From Madurella fahalii (taxonomy: Eukaryota > Ascomycota > Sordariomycetes > Sordariales): a stretch of DNA of 64,000 bases. Below the pieces are notes generated by a model. The model did not search any database. It worked only from the letters and a program-made list of their open reading frames with translations, and was not told where the DNA came from. Of the stretch, positions 45,601 through 55,416 are shown piece after piece. Within the stretch, counting starts at the first letter, position 1; every line of letters starts with the position of its first letter. The position numbers and the translations under genes are program-made. The stretch spans positions 248,001-312,000 of the forward strand of contig CM056874.1 in assembly GCA_029876055.1 (NCBI GenBank), in the 5' to 3' direction.

Positions 45601-46213
45601 ACCGGGCGATTTGGCGTCGGAGACACTAACCGGGAAAGGGACAGAAAACAGGGCAACCGGGCAAAAGGGCACTAAGGGATGTGAAAAGAGGAAGGGAAGC
45701 GCGTTGCCGATGCAATCGAACCAACTGCATACTCGTGCAGACCACTGAGAAGTCGGGTTGGCAGGCAGCGAGCCGCTGCAGGTGATGAACGGCCTCGGCC
45801 AGCTCACCGCAAGATCCTGCAGTTCTGTATGTCTCGGACCTGCCGTTGCTCGAATATCGATCGTCCAGTCTCCCACAGCAGGCTTGCGGACGGGTGCCAC
45901 GACAACTGCACCGTTGCAACCGCGCAAGAACACAGTCGCTTGATCCTTTCGCCGGTCTCTGTCCGCCAACATCTCCCGCCGCCATTGTCGTGATCTCATT
46001 TACCCAAAAGGACCATGGTTTGGTCGGTTGGATAACACGTTGGCCATGCGTTGCACCAATGTCTTGCTCACCATCCGGCCTAGAGAGCCTGTTGTATCAG
46101 TAGTGTTGATGGCCAGATGATGGCCATTTCACTATCTCAACCAACGCCGGACGGATTTCTCGTCCGCTTTTGGAACGCGGAAAACCCGGTGCTTCCGGTC
46201 CCAGGTTCAGACC
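42699..46213. other. Gene-poor region, 3.5 kb
   Basis: No frame shows domain features, codon bias or a consistent splice structure. A pentanucleotide microsatellite at 43854-43884 is listed separately. It is the longest stretch of the window without a recognised gene. Confidence 0.55.
43854..43884. repeat. (ACTGT)6 microsatellite
   Basis: Six perfect head-to-tail copies of ACTGT, followed by degenerate GTAC-containing sequence to about 43925. Confidence 0.9.
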
Positions 46214-47708
46214 TCAACCGGGAATCCGCATCATCCCTCTCCAGCCTATCATGCCTTCCAGTTCCTCCAACACCTCGCCGAAGCATGGCCGTGTGCCGAC
46301 CGTTGGCGCCGCGCAGCGTGCATGCAGGTTCCAAAGTCCCCGCTGCTGTTCGGCTGACTGTTCTCCGTCCTCCTTGATGAGCCCCAACATGTCTTCCACT
46401 AGATGCGCAAAGGCCAGCACCTCGAGCTTCTCGATCCCGCATTCCCGAGCCGGACCGTGCCCGTAAATCGTCGCAGCCCCAAAGCCTCCCAGCAAGGCGT
46501 GCGCGTCCTCGCTGCTGGCTAGTATGTTGTGGGCATACAAATCTCCGTGAGAGATGCCTCGCGCATGTATATGGGCAGCGGCACCCGCTATGCCAGTCAG
46601 CATTGACAGCACACAAGAGGCACTCAGCGACGTGTCTCCCCGGAACAGATCCCGGGTGCATGTGACCAGCGACGGCGGCTGCCCCAGGACCGCGTAATGC
46701 GGCGGAATCAGCTGCATCACGATGCCGCCCTGGAGCTGGTTCCTCTCGGGGGCCGGCACCTCCGCGTCCGGATGCCCATGGATACGTCCTAGCACAGTGA
46801 CGAGGCTCTCATGGGCGCCAGCCGCGAGCCACGCGGTCATCTCGTCGGCCGGGCTGCCGTCACTCGTCAATGGCCCGCGGAACAGCTTGATTGCAACCTC
46901 TTCGGCGTACTGCGGGGATTGCTTCCAGAGACCCTGGAATGTGATGCCCGACACACCCTCATCAAGCGCCTGCTGCACCTCGAGATCGGCCCAATCAATG
47001 CTTGCCAGCCCAGGCGAGGTACGTACTCCGTTCACGGTAGGCAACGCGCACGGGTTCCCCGCGAAGGAAAGGAAGGCCAGCTCGGGAAGAGTGAACAGCC
47101 ACTCCGGCAAGGTTTCAAAACAATTCGCGCCCAGCCGAAGCAACCCGAGCCTGGTGCACCGAGCCATCTCAGGGGGGAAGTTCTCGTAGTCGGTTGCCGG
47201 CTAACATGCACTTCTGCAGACGGTCACAACGGCCTATGCTGGCGGGCAGAGATGTGATGCGGTTGTCTGTAAGGATGAGCCATCGGAGGCGCGGCGGAAA
47301 AGCTTCCTCGGGGATGCCGTCCATGCCATTGTGGCGGAACGCGACGGTCTCGGGGGTGGCGCATGCTGCCAATTCTTTCGGGAAGACCTTGAACTTGCAG
47401 TCGGAGAAGAAGGCAACCTTGAGATTCGGCAGAGCCGAGCCGAAATTCGCAGGCACAGAGCACAATCCGGTCCCAGAGAGATCAAGCTGCTCAAGCGTGT
47501 CGCCGAGTTCGAGGATCTCATCGGGAAAAGAGGCTAACGGACAGGTCAGCTTCAGCTGGCGTAACCCGGTGCCTCTGTAGCCCCCGCTTTTGAGGACCTC
47601 GAGGTCGTGTATTTTTTTTGGAGTGAGCGATAAGGTATCTTTCGAGCCCTGGATCTGTTGTGGAACGGGAACGGCTAGGTTGAGCTTCTAGAAGCTCACG
47701 TTCTTCAT
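46214..47708 (-). pseudogene. Broken LRR-protein kinase gene, bacterial type
   Basis: The minus strand encodes a leucine-rich-repeat domain (LEQLDLSGTGLCSVP, RLRWLILTDNRITSLPASIG, LQKCMLAGNRLRELPP, LGLLRLGANCFETLPEWL, LAFLSFAGNP) followed by a compact kinase-like domain (GITFQGLWKQ loop, EEVAIKLFRG lysine, HGDLYAHNIL catalytic loop, GGFGAATIYG). The same LRR-plus-kinase order occurs in a gammaproteobacterial family as I remember it. The frame is interrupted at 47172-47177, where six G (plus strand) would need to be five. At the 5' end the only nearby ATG (47708) meets a TAG at 47690-47688 after six codons, before open family-like sequence. The HRD motif reads HGD and DFG reads GFG, so even an intact product may be a pseudokinase. 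A missed first exon or sequencing indels are alternatives. Confidence 0.7.
47172..47177 (-). other. Homopolymer frameshift site in the LRR-kinase gene
   Basis: Six G on the plus strand. On the minus strand GNRLRELPP runs into TGA, while one base over the frame reads EMARCTRLGLLRL and continues the LRR pattern without a gap. Confidence 0.8.
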
Positions 47709-48193
47709 GGGACAATACATTCCACGTCTTATAGCGGGTCTCGTCTGTCCCCACACTTTGCGAAGCCAACCCACTTGTAATGATCATTCCTCTCTCGACA
47801 TTCCGCTCTACGTGGCCCGGGAGGTTACTAGAGCAGTATACACGGACATCTGCCCACTACTGGAGATAGAGTGTCATCTACTGCATTTCAGAATGCGTCA
47901 AAGGAGAGAGAAAGTGATTGTAAAGGAAAAGTACAAGGATTTGGAGTGGGATTCGCAAGATCGTGATAAATGTGGGTCCCCAGACAAGACGATCCAAAAG
48001 CGCCAAGAATCGAAGAGGTGTGGGTTCCAAGAGCAGTGGCTCGTGCGCATCCCTTCTCTGAACCTCAACTCCAGCTCTCCGTGTCTACTGCTGTCAACAC
48101 CGCGGCCCTCCCCACGGTTCCACCATCGCGCATCATCCGATATTCGCTATCGCAGCATTTCAGCGAGTTTACTCCAAAGCTACGCTTCCCTGG
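47709..48193. other. Divergent intergenic region
   Basis: Between the broken LRR-kinase gene and TAF8. The frame at 47518-47787 (minus) overlaps the LRR gene start and could include a lost first exon, but shows no similarity I recognise. Confidence 0.4.
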
Positions 48194-49358
48194 ATGGCAA
48201 TCGGCGAAGAAGAATCCGTAGCCATGTCATCCGAGTCGCGAAAGCGACCTGCAGAGGAAACCCAAGATGGCGCGCAGACAAAGCGGCAGCGCCTCCAGCC
48301 CCCGCGTGCGATTCTCTCGGTTGGGAACCTTGCGTCATGTCCATACGCCTCACCGATAGTCACCGCCGATGAGATGGCAAAGAAGGGTCTACGACGGGGC
48401 ATTGCTCTGGCATTGCAAAAGGTCGGCTTCGACAGCGCAGCACCCGAAGCCATGGAGAGCTTCGTCGCCATGGCAGAGACGTGTACGCAGCGACGGGCTT
48501 TACTCTCCGCCGCTCTATGCTAACGCGCAATTTGCAGACATCACCGCGCTTGTCGAAGACGTGAGGACCTTCACCAACGCTGCGCGGCGCTCCCACCCCG
48601 TCCCCAGGGATTTTGAGCAAACTCTCAAGCGCTTCAACCTAAACACATCATTACTCAGGCCGCACAGGAAACCGCCGATCCCCAAGTCGAAGCGGCTGCC
48701 CTCCTGGGAGCGTCTGCCGGTCGTCGACCCCATCGATAGGGACCTTCCGATTCTCGGCGCCGAGTTGGATGGGGCGCCAGACAAGGCAGCGAAACAGTTC
48801 ATACCCAGTTCATTCCCCGCATTCCCGAGCATACACACATACAAATACACGCCCGAGAGCGTCGACGCCGTTACCGTGTCGGACGACTGGGGTGTATACA
48901 GCACCGACGCGCCGCCTCCGACGCTGGATGGATCGCAGATACACCCACAGCCGCAGCGGCCACTCGCGCCCGATGAGATCCCCCGAGGAGACCCCAAGAA
49001 GATGCGTGAGGCGGCAGCGAAGGAGGCCAAGGCAGGAGAGGGCGCGCTGAGAAGGCTGATGCGGGCTACCAAGATCGCCAAGCAGAAGGAGGTGTGGTCT
49101 TCGGCGCAAAGGCAACCGGCGAGGCGCGACCGCTACAACTTGTGGGAGGCGGCGATGCGGGAGCTGATCGAAGACGACACCAAGGCCAAGGGCCAGGAGG
49201 TGGTCCCGGTGGCGATGCACGGCGACAAAGGCCGGTTCGAGATTGCCGACCACAGCATGATTGTCAACACGGAGAAGACGCATTACCGCAAGGACCTGCC
49301 CCGGACTGGGATGAGGAAGCTCGCTGCCGTCGGCCATAGTATTGGTGGGAAGGGATGA
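48194..49358 (+). CDS. taf8: TFIID subunit 8 (TAF8)
   Basis: Two exons, 48194-48482 and 48538-49358, give 369 residues. The GTACGC donor and TTTGCAG acceptor join ET to YITALVEDVRTF. Residues about 55-130 form a bromodomain-associated histone fold (MAKKGLRRGIALALQKVGFD, MESFVAMAETYITALVEDVR, TNAARRSHPVPRDFEQTLKR). It is followed by the TAF8 C-terminal signature FNLNTSLLRPHRKPPIPKSK and a basic C-terminal region (IAKQKEVWSSA, YNLWEAAMREL). TAF8 pairs with TAF10 through this fold and helps assemble TFIID in the nucleus. KRPAEETQDGAQTKRQR looks like a bipartite nuclear localisation signal. An in-frame ATG at 48224 (MSSESRKRP) may be the true start. Confidence 0.88.
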
Positions 49359-49968
49359 CACATTCGGGTCGCATAGCATGGTCAGCGGTAGCGTACGGTT
49401 TTTTTTTTTTTTTTTTGGGGGGGGGGGGGGTTGTTGACCCGAGGTGCATCAGGAGCCACGAGATACCGATACCCTTGGTGTTTTAGATATGAATAATACG
49501 CAGAGACACCGGTCAGGAGCCTTTCTGACTGTCTTGCCTTTCCCATTGGCGTACCATGTGCAGATACCGATGTCGGCTTCTCTATATGGCTCCTTAAAAC
49601 AAAGTCATCGGGGAAAGGATAAAGAAAACTAACAGAAAATGTGACGTAGTGCTAAAACGAAGTTGAGGAGGCTATATAATAATATAAGCGGCCCCCGGTG
49701 CGATAAGGCGAGATGCCCCACCGACTGAATGCCAGGCTGCCAACCGGCGAGGTTCACGCGCGTTGGACGCCAGCTGGTCCGGCCTGGCAGGCTTGAGCGG
49801 GCCGGCAGCGACCCCACGATCGGACCCTATTTCCGCCGCACAAAAATTTACCCAATTCTCAGAGCTCCCGCCAGCGCCCCGATTTCTGTTGACCCCCGAC
49901 GAATCGAGGCACCGAGAAAAAGCTCACCATTCTTCCACCGATCTTTGAATCCCAGGAAGGACAACAAG
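49359..49968. other. Intergenic with T18G14 run
   Basis: TAF8 3' UTR and RACK1 promoter. The only structure seen is the homopolymer junction at 49399-49430. Confidence 0.5.
49399..49430. repeat. T18G14 homopolymer junction
   Basis: Eighteen T directly followed by fourteen G, about 40 bases beyond the TAF8 stop codon. Run lengths are hard to sequence and may be inexact. Confidence 0.85.
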
Positions 49969-51359
49969 ATGGCTGAGCAACTCATCCTCAAGGGCACCCT
50001 GGAGGGCCACGTAAGTTAACCTTCTTCGCTGCCAATTCGAGCAATTCCGGCCCGAACCCAAAGCTTTGCGCAGCTCTCGACTTCCCGAGCAACGAACTGA
50101 CGATGCATCGCAGAATGGCTGGGTCACCAGCTTGGCCACGTCGATGGAGAAGTACGAATAGCGGATCCGGCGTCGAGAACTTGCGCTCACCGTGGAAACA
50201 GCCCCAACATGCTCCTGTCGGCCAGCCGGGACAAGACGCTGATCATCTGGAACCTCACTCGTGATGAGACCCAGTACGGCTACCCCAAGCGCTCACTCCA
50301 CGGCCACTCCCACATCGTCTCCGACTGCGTATGTTTTATGTTTCCTTTTGGGGGGGGGGACTGTGTAATATCTTGGGGAAAAGGGCGGGGTTTACTGATT
50401 TGCCCTGACAGGTGATCTCGTCGGACGGTGCTTATGCCCTTTCGGCTTCTTGGGACAAGACCCTCCGCCTGTGGGAGCTCTCGACCGGTACCACCACCAG
50501 GCGCTTCGTCGGCCACACCAACGACGTCCTCTCCGTTTCTTTCTCGGCCGATAACCGCCAGATCGTCTCGGGCTCGCGCGACCGGACCATCAAGCTCTGG
50601 AACACCCTGGGCGACTGCAAGTTCACCATCACCGACAAGGGCCACACCGAGTGGGTTTCGTGCGTGCGCTTCTCGCCCAACCCTCAGAACCCCGTCATTG
50701 TCTCTTCGGGCTGGGACAAGCTGGTCAAGGTACGTCGAGGGCCCCATGAGATACCCAGCATTCTCGCGATGATGCTTTGCAACCTTTATAAAAGTATTTG
50801 CTACTTCAGAGCCCGTTTCGCCACGGGCAATGAGACCAACATTCACCCTGCACTGAGCGACACCAAAATTTCCCACCTACATGTTCACGTTGACTCGTGT
50901 AACCTCCGTGCTCATGACTAACTTTGTCGCCAGGTCTGGGAGCTCTCGAGCTGCAAGCTGCAGACCGACCACATCGGCCACACTGGCTACATTAACACGG
51001 TCACCATCTCCCCCGATGGATCTCTCTGCGCGTCCGGCGGCAAGGACGGTACCACGATGCTGTGGGATCTTAACGAGAGCAAGCACCTGTACTCGCTCAA
51101 TGCCAACGACGAGATCCATGCCCTCGTCTTCTCGCCCAACCGGTACTGGCTGTGCGCCGCCACGGCCAGCAGCATCATCATCTTCGACCTCGAGAAGAAG
51201 AGCAAGGTGGATGAACTCAAGCCCGAGTTCCAGAACATCGGCAAGAAGAGCCGCGAGCCCGAGTGCGTCAGCCTGGCGTGGAGCGCCGATGGCCAGACCC
51301 TCTTCGCCGGCTACACGGACAACATCATCCGCGCCTGGGGCGTCATGTCCAGGGCGTAA
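49969..51359 (+). CDS. cpc-2: RACK1 / CPC-2 WD-repeat protein
   Basis: Five exons, 49969-50010, 50114-50151, 50202-50328, 50412-50729 and 50934-51359, give exactly 316 residues, a typical fungal RACK1 length. It is a seven-bladed WD40 propeller; blade ends are visible as SASRDKTLIIWNL, SASWDKTLRLWELSTG, SGSRDRTIKLWNTLG, SSGWDKLVKVWELSSC, SGGKDGTTMLWDL and AGYTDNIIRAWGV. RACK1 is a core 40S-head protein that links ribosomes to signalling. In Neurospora CPC-2 it acts in cross-pathway control of amino-acid synthesis, opposite to or alongside GCN1, which lies elsewhere in this window. The fourth intron (204 bases) is longer than the others and carries a snoRNA. Confidence 0.97.
50764..50860 (+). 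ncRNA. Box C/D snoRNA U24 (snR24) in a RACK1 intron
   Basis: Inside the fourth RACK1 intron. Terminal stem TCGC (50764-50767) pairs with GCGA (50857-50860). C-like box GATGATG starts at 50768, D box CTGA lies at 50853-50856. Internally, TATTTGCTACTTCAGA and AATGAGACCAACATTCACC match, from memory, the D'-side guide and the C'/second-guide part of yeast U24/snR24, which is hosted by the intron of ASC1, the RACK1 gene. U24 directs 2'-O-methylation of neighbouring positions in 25S rRNA. Same snoRNA in the same host gene makes the call strong; exact ends are estimated. Confidence 0.85.
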
Positions 51360-52925
51360 GGGATGGGCGCGTCGGTGTCGGGGCCAGGTGAGACGGGTTT
51401 GCGGGTGGGTTTGCATCGCTTCGCAGCGTAGGAAGACGGGAGCGTGTGTCGCGCGCCGGGGCTCTTTCGACGGATTCCATGGTGGGGGCGTACTTCGGAC
51501 TGCTTGCTCGCTTTTGGTCACTTTCATGGAAAGAAATGAAAGAAGGGGAGCTGGGAAAAAAATGCATCATCTTGTCATGGCAGCCCTTGCGGCGGATATG
51601 GTCCGTTGTTAGATGGCAGATCGATACAATTTCGCAACCCCATGAACCAAAACCGAAACAATGATCGAACACTCGTGAGCGTCCGTGGTTTGGCATGGCC
51701 TGGTCTCAGATGAGTCGAGTCATGCAACCCAGACTTCCAACCATCAAGAACTACAGAAGCTTGAATCCAGAAACCGTGGTAAGGATTGATGATTGCAAGC
51801 CACGGGCACTGCCATTGAAAAGAATGCTGGTTAGGTTAGCTCCCGCCCTACCTCCCAGTCACCGCCTGCCTCTAATTATCTTTCTCTCTGAGCCAAGCCC
51901 TTCTCCGGCCATCAACACGTTCGAGATCTCCATGACCTATTTCGCCAGCCTTCTCCGCTCCAGATTAGGCTTCAACCAGACAGGTGCTTGCGGCGAGGCA
52001 TTCAAAAGCCCCTATCTACAATACGTAAGAGCTAATGGCATTTGGTTCGGTACCCCAAACAAGGGCCATGCCGTTAATGCTGGGACGCGTCTCATCGCCT
52101 TCTCATCGGTGTTCTTTTTCCTCGACTCTGCCATGCCTGTTGCCTTGGGTTGTACTTGATGACCGGTGTGTGCAGGTCCAGCCAGCCCGAGCTCGTGTCG
52201 GGGGTTGCAACACACCTGCAGTGAACAGCGAGAGAAGGCAGCGCGTTTCCTCCCGCAACGTGAACCAGTTAATTAGTTACGTCTGGCTTCACCGTCTTGG
52301 CCTCATTTCTCACTACCTACCTCATCCATCACGTCCTCTTTGGCCCACCTCATTCCATAGTCCTGAGCCATCCCGTCCATCAGTTCCGCACCGAGCAGCG
52401 CGACCTTCATGCCTTCAGCGCAGGCCCTGGATGGTCGAAGATTTTAAGGACTAGAGAATGGATTCGGGAAGAAGCTACTAGTCGATAGAATGCCACGGGA
52501 AACTCGGGCAATATTGGACAAGAATCACCGGTCTCGTCTGGGAGGCTGTCGTTCTCGTTTGGCCCTCTTGGATGCCTTTTCTGGGAGCACGGGAAGGTCG
52601 GCTACAGTCGGGTTACGGTCGAGGCTCTCCCCAGGTTTACCACCTATCGAGTTCCCCTCGTCAGAGGGGGCAAACAACCATACAAACTCTAGAGCAGGCT
52701 GACCTGGTCAACTTGGGCCCGATGAACCTTGAGGATCTAGATTTTTGATTTTTGATTTTTGATTTTTTTTTTTTTTTCTAATTTTATTGGAAAGCAGTGT
52801 GGCAGATAACCTAGGCTGAGAGAATCTCCTGCACGTTTCTAGACCCTCCCACCTTCGCCCTGCACGATGACTTAGGCATCAAACCCAAGCACACGGCAAC
52901 GGTCCCATTCACTTGCCCTCTTCCC
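51360..52925. other. Intergenic, 1.6 kb
   Basis: RACK1 3' UTR first, then no supported gene. A GATTTTT repeat is listed separately. Confidence 0.5.
52740..52776. repeat. (GATTTTT)4 plus T run
   Basis: Four copies of the heptamer GATTTTT at 52740-52767, the last merging into a run of about 14 T. Confidence 0.85.
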
Positions 52926-53339
52926 TTAATTTTTCACCGCAGCCCCAGCAGAGCCTGAAGCCTTTTGATTGCACCCGCCCAAGTCTGATTTAGGTTCCGC
53001 TCCCGCCACTTGCAAAGCAGGACTGCATTCAGATCCAATGCCGGCGACCTGGGTCGGCAAGTGATTGTAAAGCTTCCTCCCTCTCTTCTGCTGGTATATC
53101 ACGACACCTATGAACACAATCAGGACAACACCCAACAATGCCCCAATGCCAGCTGCTAGTTTTGGCCCGGAACCAGACTTGTAGTGGGAAGCCCAGATGG
53201 AGCTGTCCCCCTGTTCTAGGGTGTTGGATGGCCGGGAGTTCTCCGTTTTTTGTGTCGACTTTGGAGAGTGAGTAGCTGGGATAGGCGTACCACCGCCAGT
53301 GGTACGGTCAAAGCGGAAGAATGAGACATTGCGTTGCAT
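52926..53339 (-). CDS. Single-span membrane protein or C-terminal exon of one
   Basis: A 137-residue frame with a Ser/Thr/Pro-rich, glycosylation-prone first half, one clear transmembrane helix (KLAAGIGALLGVVLIVFIGV, then VIYQQ) near residues 60-84, and a basic stop-transfer KRGRKL with a cytoplasmic tail. This resembles the C-terminal end of fungal type I cell-surface proteins, which usually carry an N-terminal signal peptide and ectodomain. None is seen upstream in this frame: a TGA lies 12 codons before the first ATG. A CTGACTAG acceptor-like site follows directly, so this may be the last exon of a larger, partly unrecognised gene, or a truncated remnant. Confidence 0.45.
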   Translation of the reverse strand: MQRNVSFFRFDRTTGGGTPIPATHSPKSTQKTENSRPSNTLEQGDSSIWASHYKSGSGPKLAAGIGALLGVVLIVFIGVVIYQQKRGRKLYNHLPTQVAGIGSECSPALQVAGAEPKSDLGGCNQKASGSAGAAVKN

Positions 53340-53917
53340 GGCCTTGGTGGGGGTCCGGGGTTGGTCTAGTCAGATTGGATGCAGAAAAGGAGGTATGGAA
53401 TCTCGCACTTTTAGGCCGTAAGGAGTGCGGTGTGCTAAGCTCTATAAAGTTGGCTAGACATGGATTCTTTAGGACTGTTTTGACTGATGAGAAATGATTC
53501 AACCCTGGGTAAAAATTGGGTTTGTGTAGCTGAACTGACGTGGTTGGGTGAAACAAATTCAAACACCGGACACACTCCATGCAATGCAACGGCAACATGA
53601 ACTTCAAGTGCATAAGAACGATAATCTCGTCGCTCTTGGTGAAGACATGCGTCACATTCTACTAGGCACTATAACGATTCGATGACGAAGTGGTCTTCAT
53701 AATCAATGATTGATTTCACAAAGGAAAACTATCCCGTGATTCCGGCCTCGCAGAGTTCTGCGGAATACAGCCGTGTTACTGGGCGGTTACTAAGTATGCT
53801 CCATCGAGCGAGCACCAATGTCCGTGCAGCCAAGATTGCTCTTGACTCTTTAGCCTCGCCGAGTTTCGAAAATCTCAGCCTTAACTTGAACGTGCTCTCT
53901 CACCGGATACTGCTCCA
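53340..53917. other. Intergenic or unrecognised 5' exon
   Basis: May contain the missing upstream exon of the single-span protein; the minus-strand frame 53308-53655 shows no domain. Confidence 0.35.
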
Positions 53918-54895
53918 TTATTCATCCGTGTCTGGATCTGCGGGGGCATCCTCATCCGTATATGTCTGTGACAAGTCCCGAAGCACCTGTGTCGCAGCGC
54001 TGCTGGCGTTGTTAGCAAAGAGATTCGCATGGGCATCCTGGGGTGGCGAAATCTCCAGATTCAGCAGTGCAGCCTTGATGTTCCATGCCTTGTCGCGGTA
54101 CTCATGAGCCTTCCGCATCCTCGCCATCGGTTCTGTTTGCCTAAGTGGCTCCAGAAGTGCACGGAAACCCCAATTGGGCATAGTCTCAGCGAGCGGGCGC
54201 CTGAGGCCTCTATGACCCAAGGGATCGCGAACGTCGTAAAAGGCGAAGAGGACATCCACAATCTGTTGGTCGGTATACTCTGTCAACACGCCATGATGGC
54301 CATCGGTGAGCGGGTCCTCGATAGCCCTGGGAACCCCTGGATCAATGGGGCGCCACCCCTTATCAACGCACTCACACCTCTCTCCGTGGAAAGGCATCGA
54401 GCCAACAAGCAGGCGGCGCAAATGCATGTTTTCGAAGCAGTCTAGATCGGGACCCGAGTACATGCGGCCGCGGTAGAAATCGGTCAGAGTGTATCGGCCC
54501 GTGCATGCAAGCCACAGCTTGGTCATCCATTCTTCCATCCCAGGCGTTCCTTGGTCAATGTCCGCCTTGAACATGGGAAGCCACCGCTGTTTCCAGAGCA
54601 TCTCGAACTCTTCCGGGCTCTCCAGCGTCCTGGCAAGGTCCTCGAAGGTTGCGAGCTGGATCCGTTTCTGGGTGTCTTCGGGCAGCTGCTCAGGCTCAAT
54701 CATTGCTTGCGGCGTGAGCTGTAGCTGGGTGCCGCGGTGAAGCGAAAGCAGGACAAACATTGCTTCAATAGTGGAGTCTTTGCAGGGCTTGCAGAGTGTG
54801 GCAGCCTCCCGAATCAAATGGCTGGCTAGGATTAACTCTCGGTCAGCCCTGGTCAGCTGGGTAGCTTGCGGAGCGGTGCGGATAGGAGAAGCCAT
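53918..54895 (-). CDS. Hypothetical protein, 325 residues
   Basis: An uninterrupted frame starting MASPIRTAPQATQ and ending in an acidic tail (YTDEDAPADPDTDE). The composition is that of a soluble, largely helical protein. There is no signal peptide or membrane span. Notable stretches: LILASHLIREAATLCKPC, FEDLARTLESPEEFEMLWKQ, a Cys-containing GSMPFHGERCECVDKGWRP, and TDQQIVDVLFAFYDVRDPLG. I do not recognise the family and assign no function. Codon use is similar to the neighbouring genes and the frame is long, so it is likely a real gene, perhaps lineage-specific. Confidence 0.7.
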   Translation of the reverse strand: MASPIRTAPQATQLTRADRELILASHLIREAATLCKPCKDSTIEAMFVLLSLHRGTQLQLTPQAMIEPEQLPEDTQKRIQLATFEDLARTLESPEEFEMLWKQRWLPMFKADIDQGTPGMEEWMTKLWLACTGRYTLTDFYRGRMYSGPDLDCFENMHLRRLLVGSMPFHGERCECVDKGWRPIDPGVPRAIEDPLTDGHHGVLTEYTDQQIVDVLFAFYDVRDPLGHRGLRRPLAETMPNWGFRALLEPLRQTEPMARMRKAHEYRDKAWNIKAALLNLEISPPQDAHANLFANNASSAATQVLRDLSQTYTDEDAPADPDTDE

Positions 54896-55416
54896 TTTCT
54901 TGGTTGCGAGCCCTGTTGATGGGGTTTATCTGATGGAGGCAGACGAAAACGCTACAGACCTGATTACGTCCTGTTTAAATCCTCTTTAGGAGTTGAAAAG
55001 GTGGTTTTGTGCTGGATGAACGCTTACTAGAACAGCGAGCTTGTCTGGTAGTCTTCGGGGATCTCAAGTACGATATTGGCGAATAAATTGGTGGACAATA
55101 TATCATATTGTTTTCGACGACATGCCTCGAACAACGTGGTTTTTTGCGGGTGAGTCGGGTTGCTCCAAAACAATGAAATGCCCAGGTATCACCCTCAGCT
55201 GTGCAAGACGAAGACCCATGGGTGGCGATAAATTCGCTCGTGTCAACAAGCCCGTGCATTTCCGGCTCATAATTACTCAAGAACAGCTTTGTTCCGATGT
55301 GGACGTGTCTGCAAGAAGAGCGAGCGGCTGTACGCGTCTTAGACGCGGTGCGGGACAGGTAGGTTAAAAATCACCAATACCGTGAAGATAAGCTACCAAC
55401 CGTTGCCTTAGCAAAA
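54896..55416. other. Intergenic
   Basis: Separates two minus-strand genes. AT-richer, no feature recognised. Confidence 0.5.
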
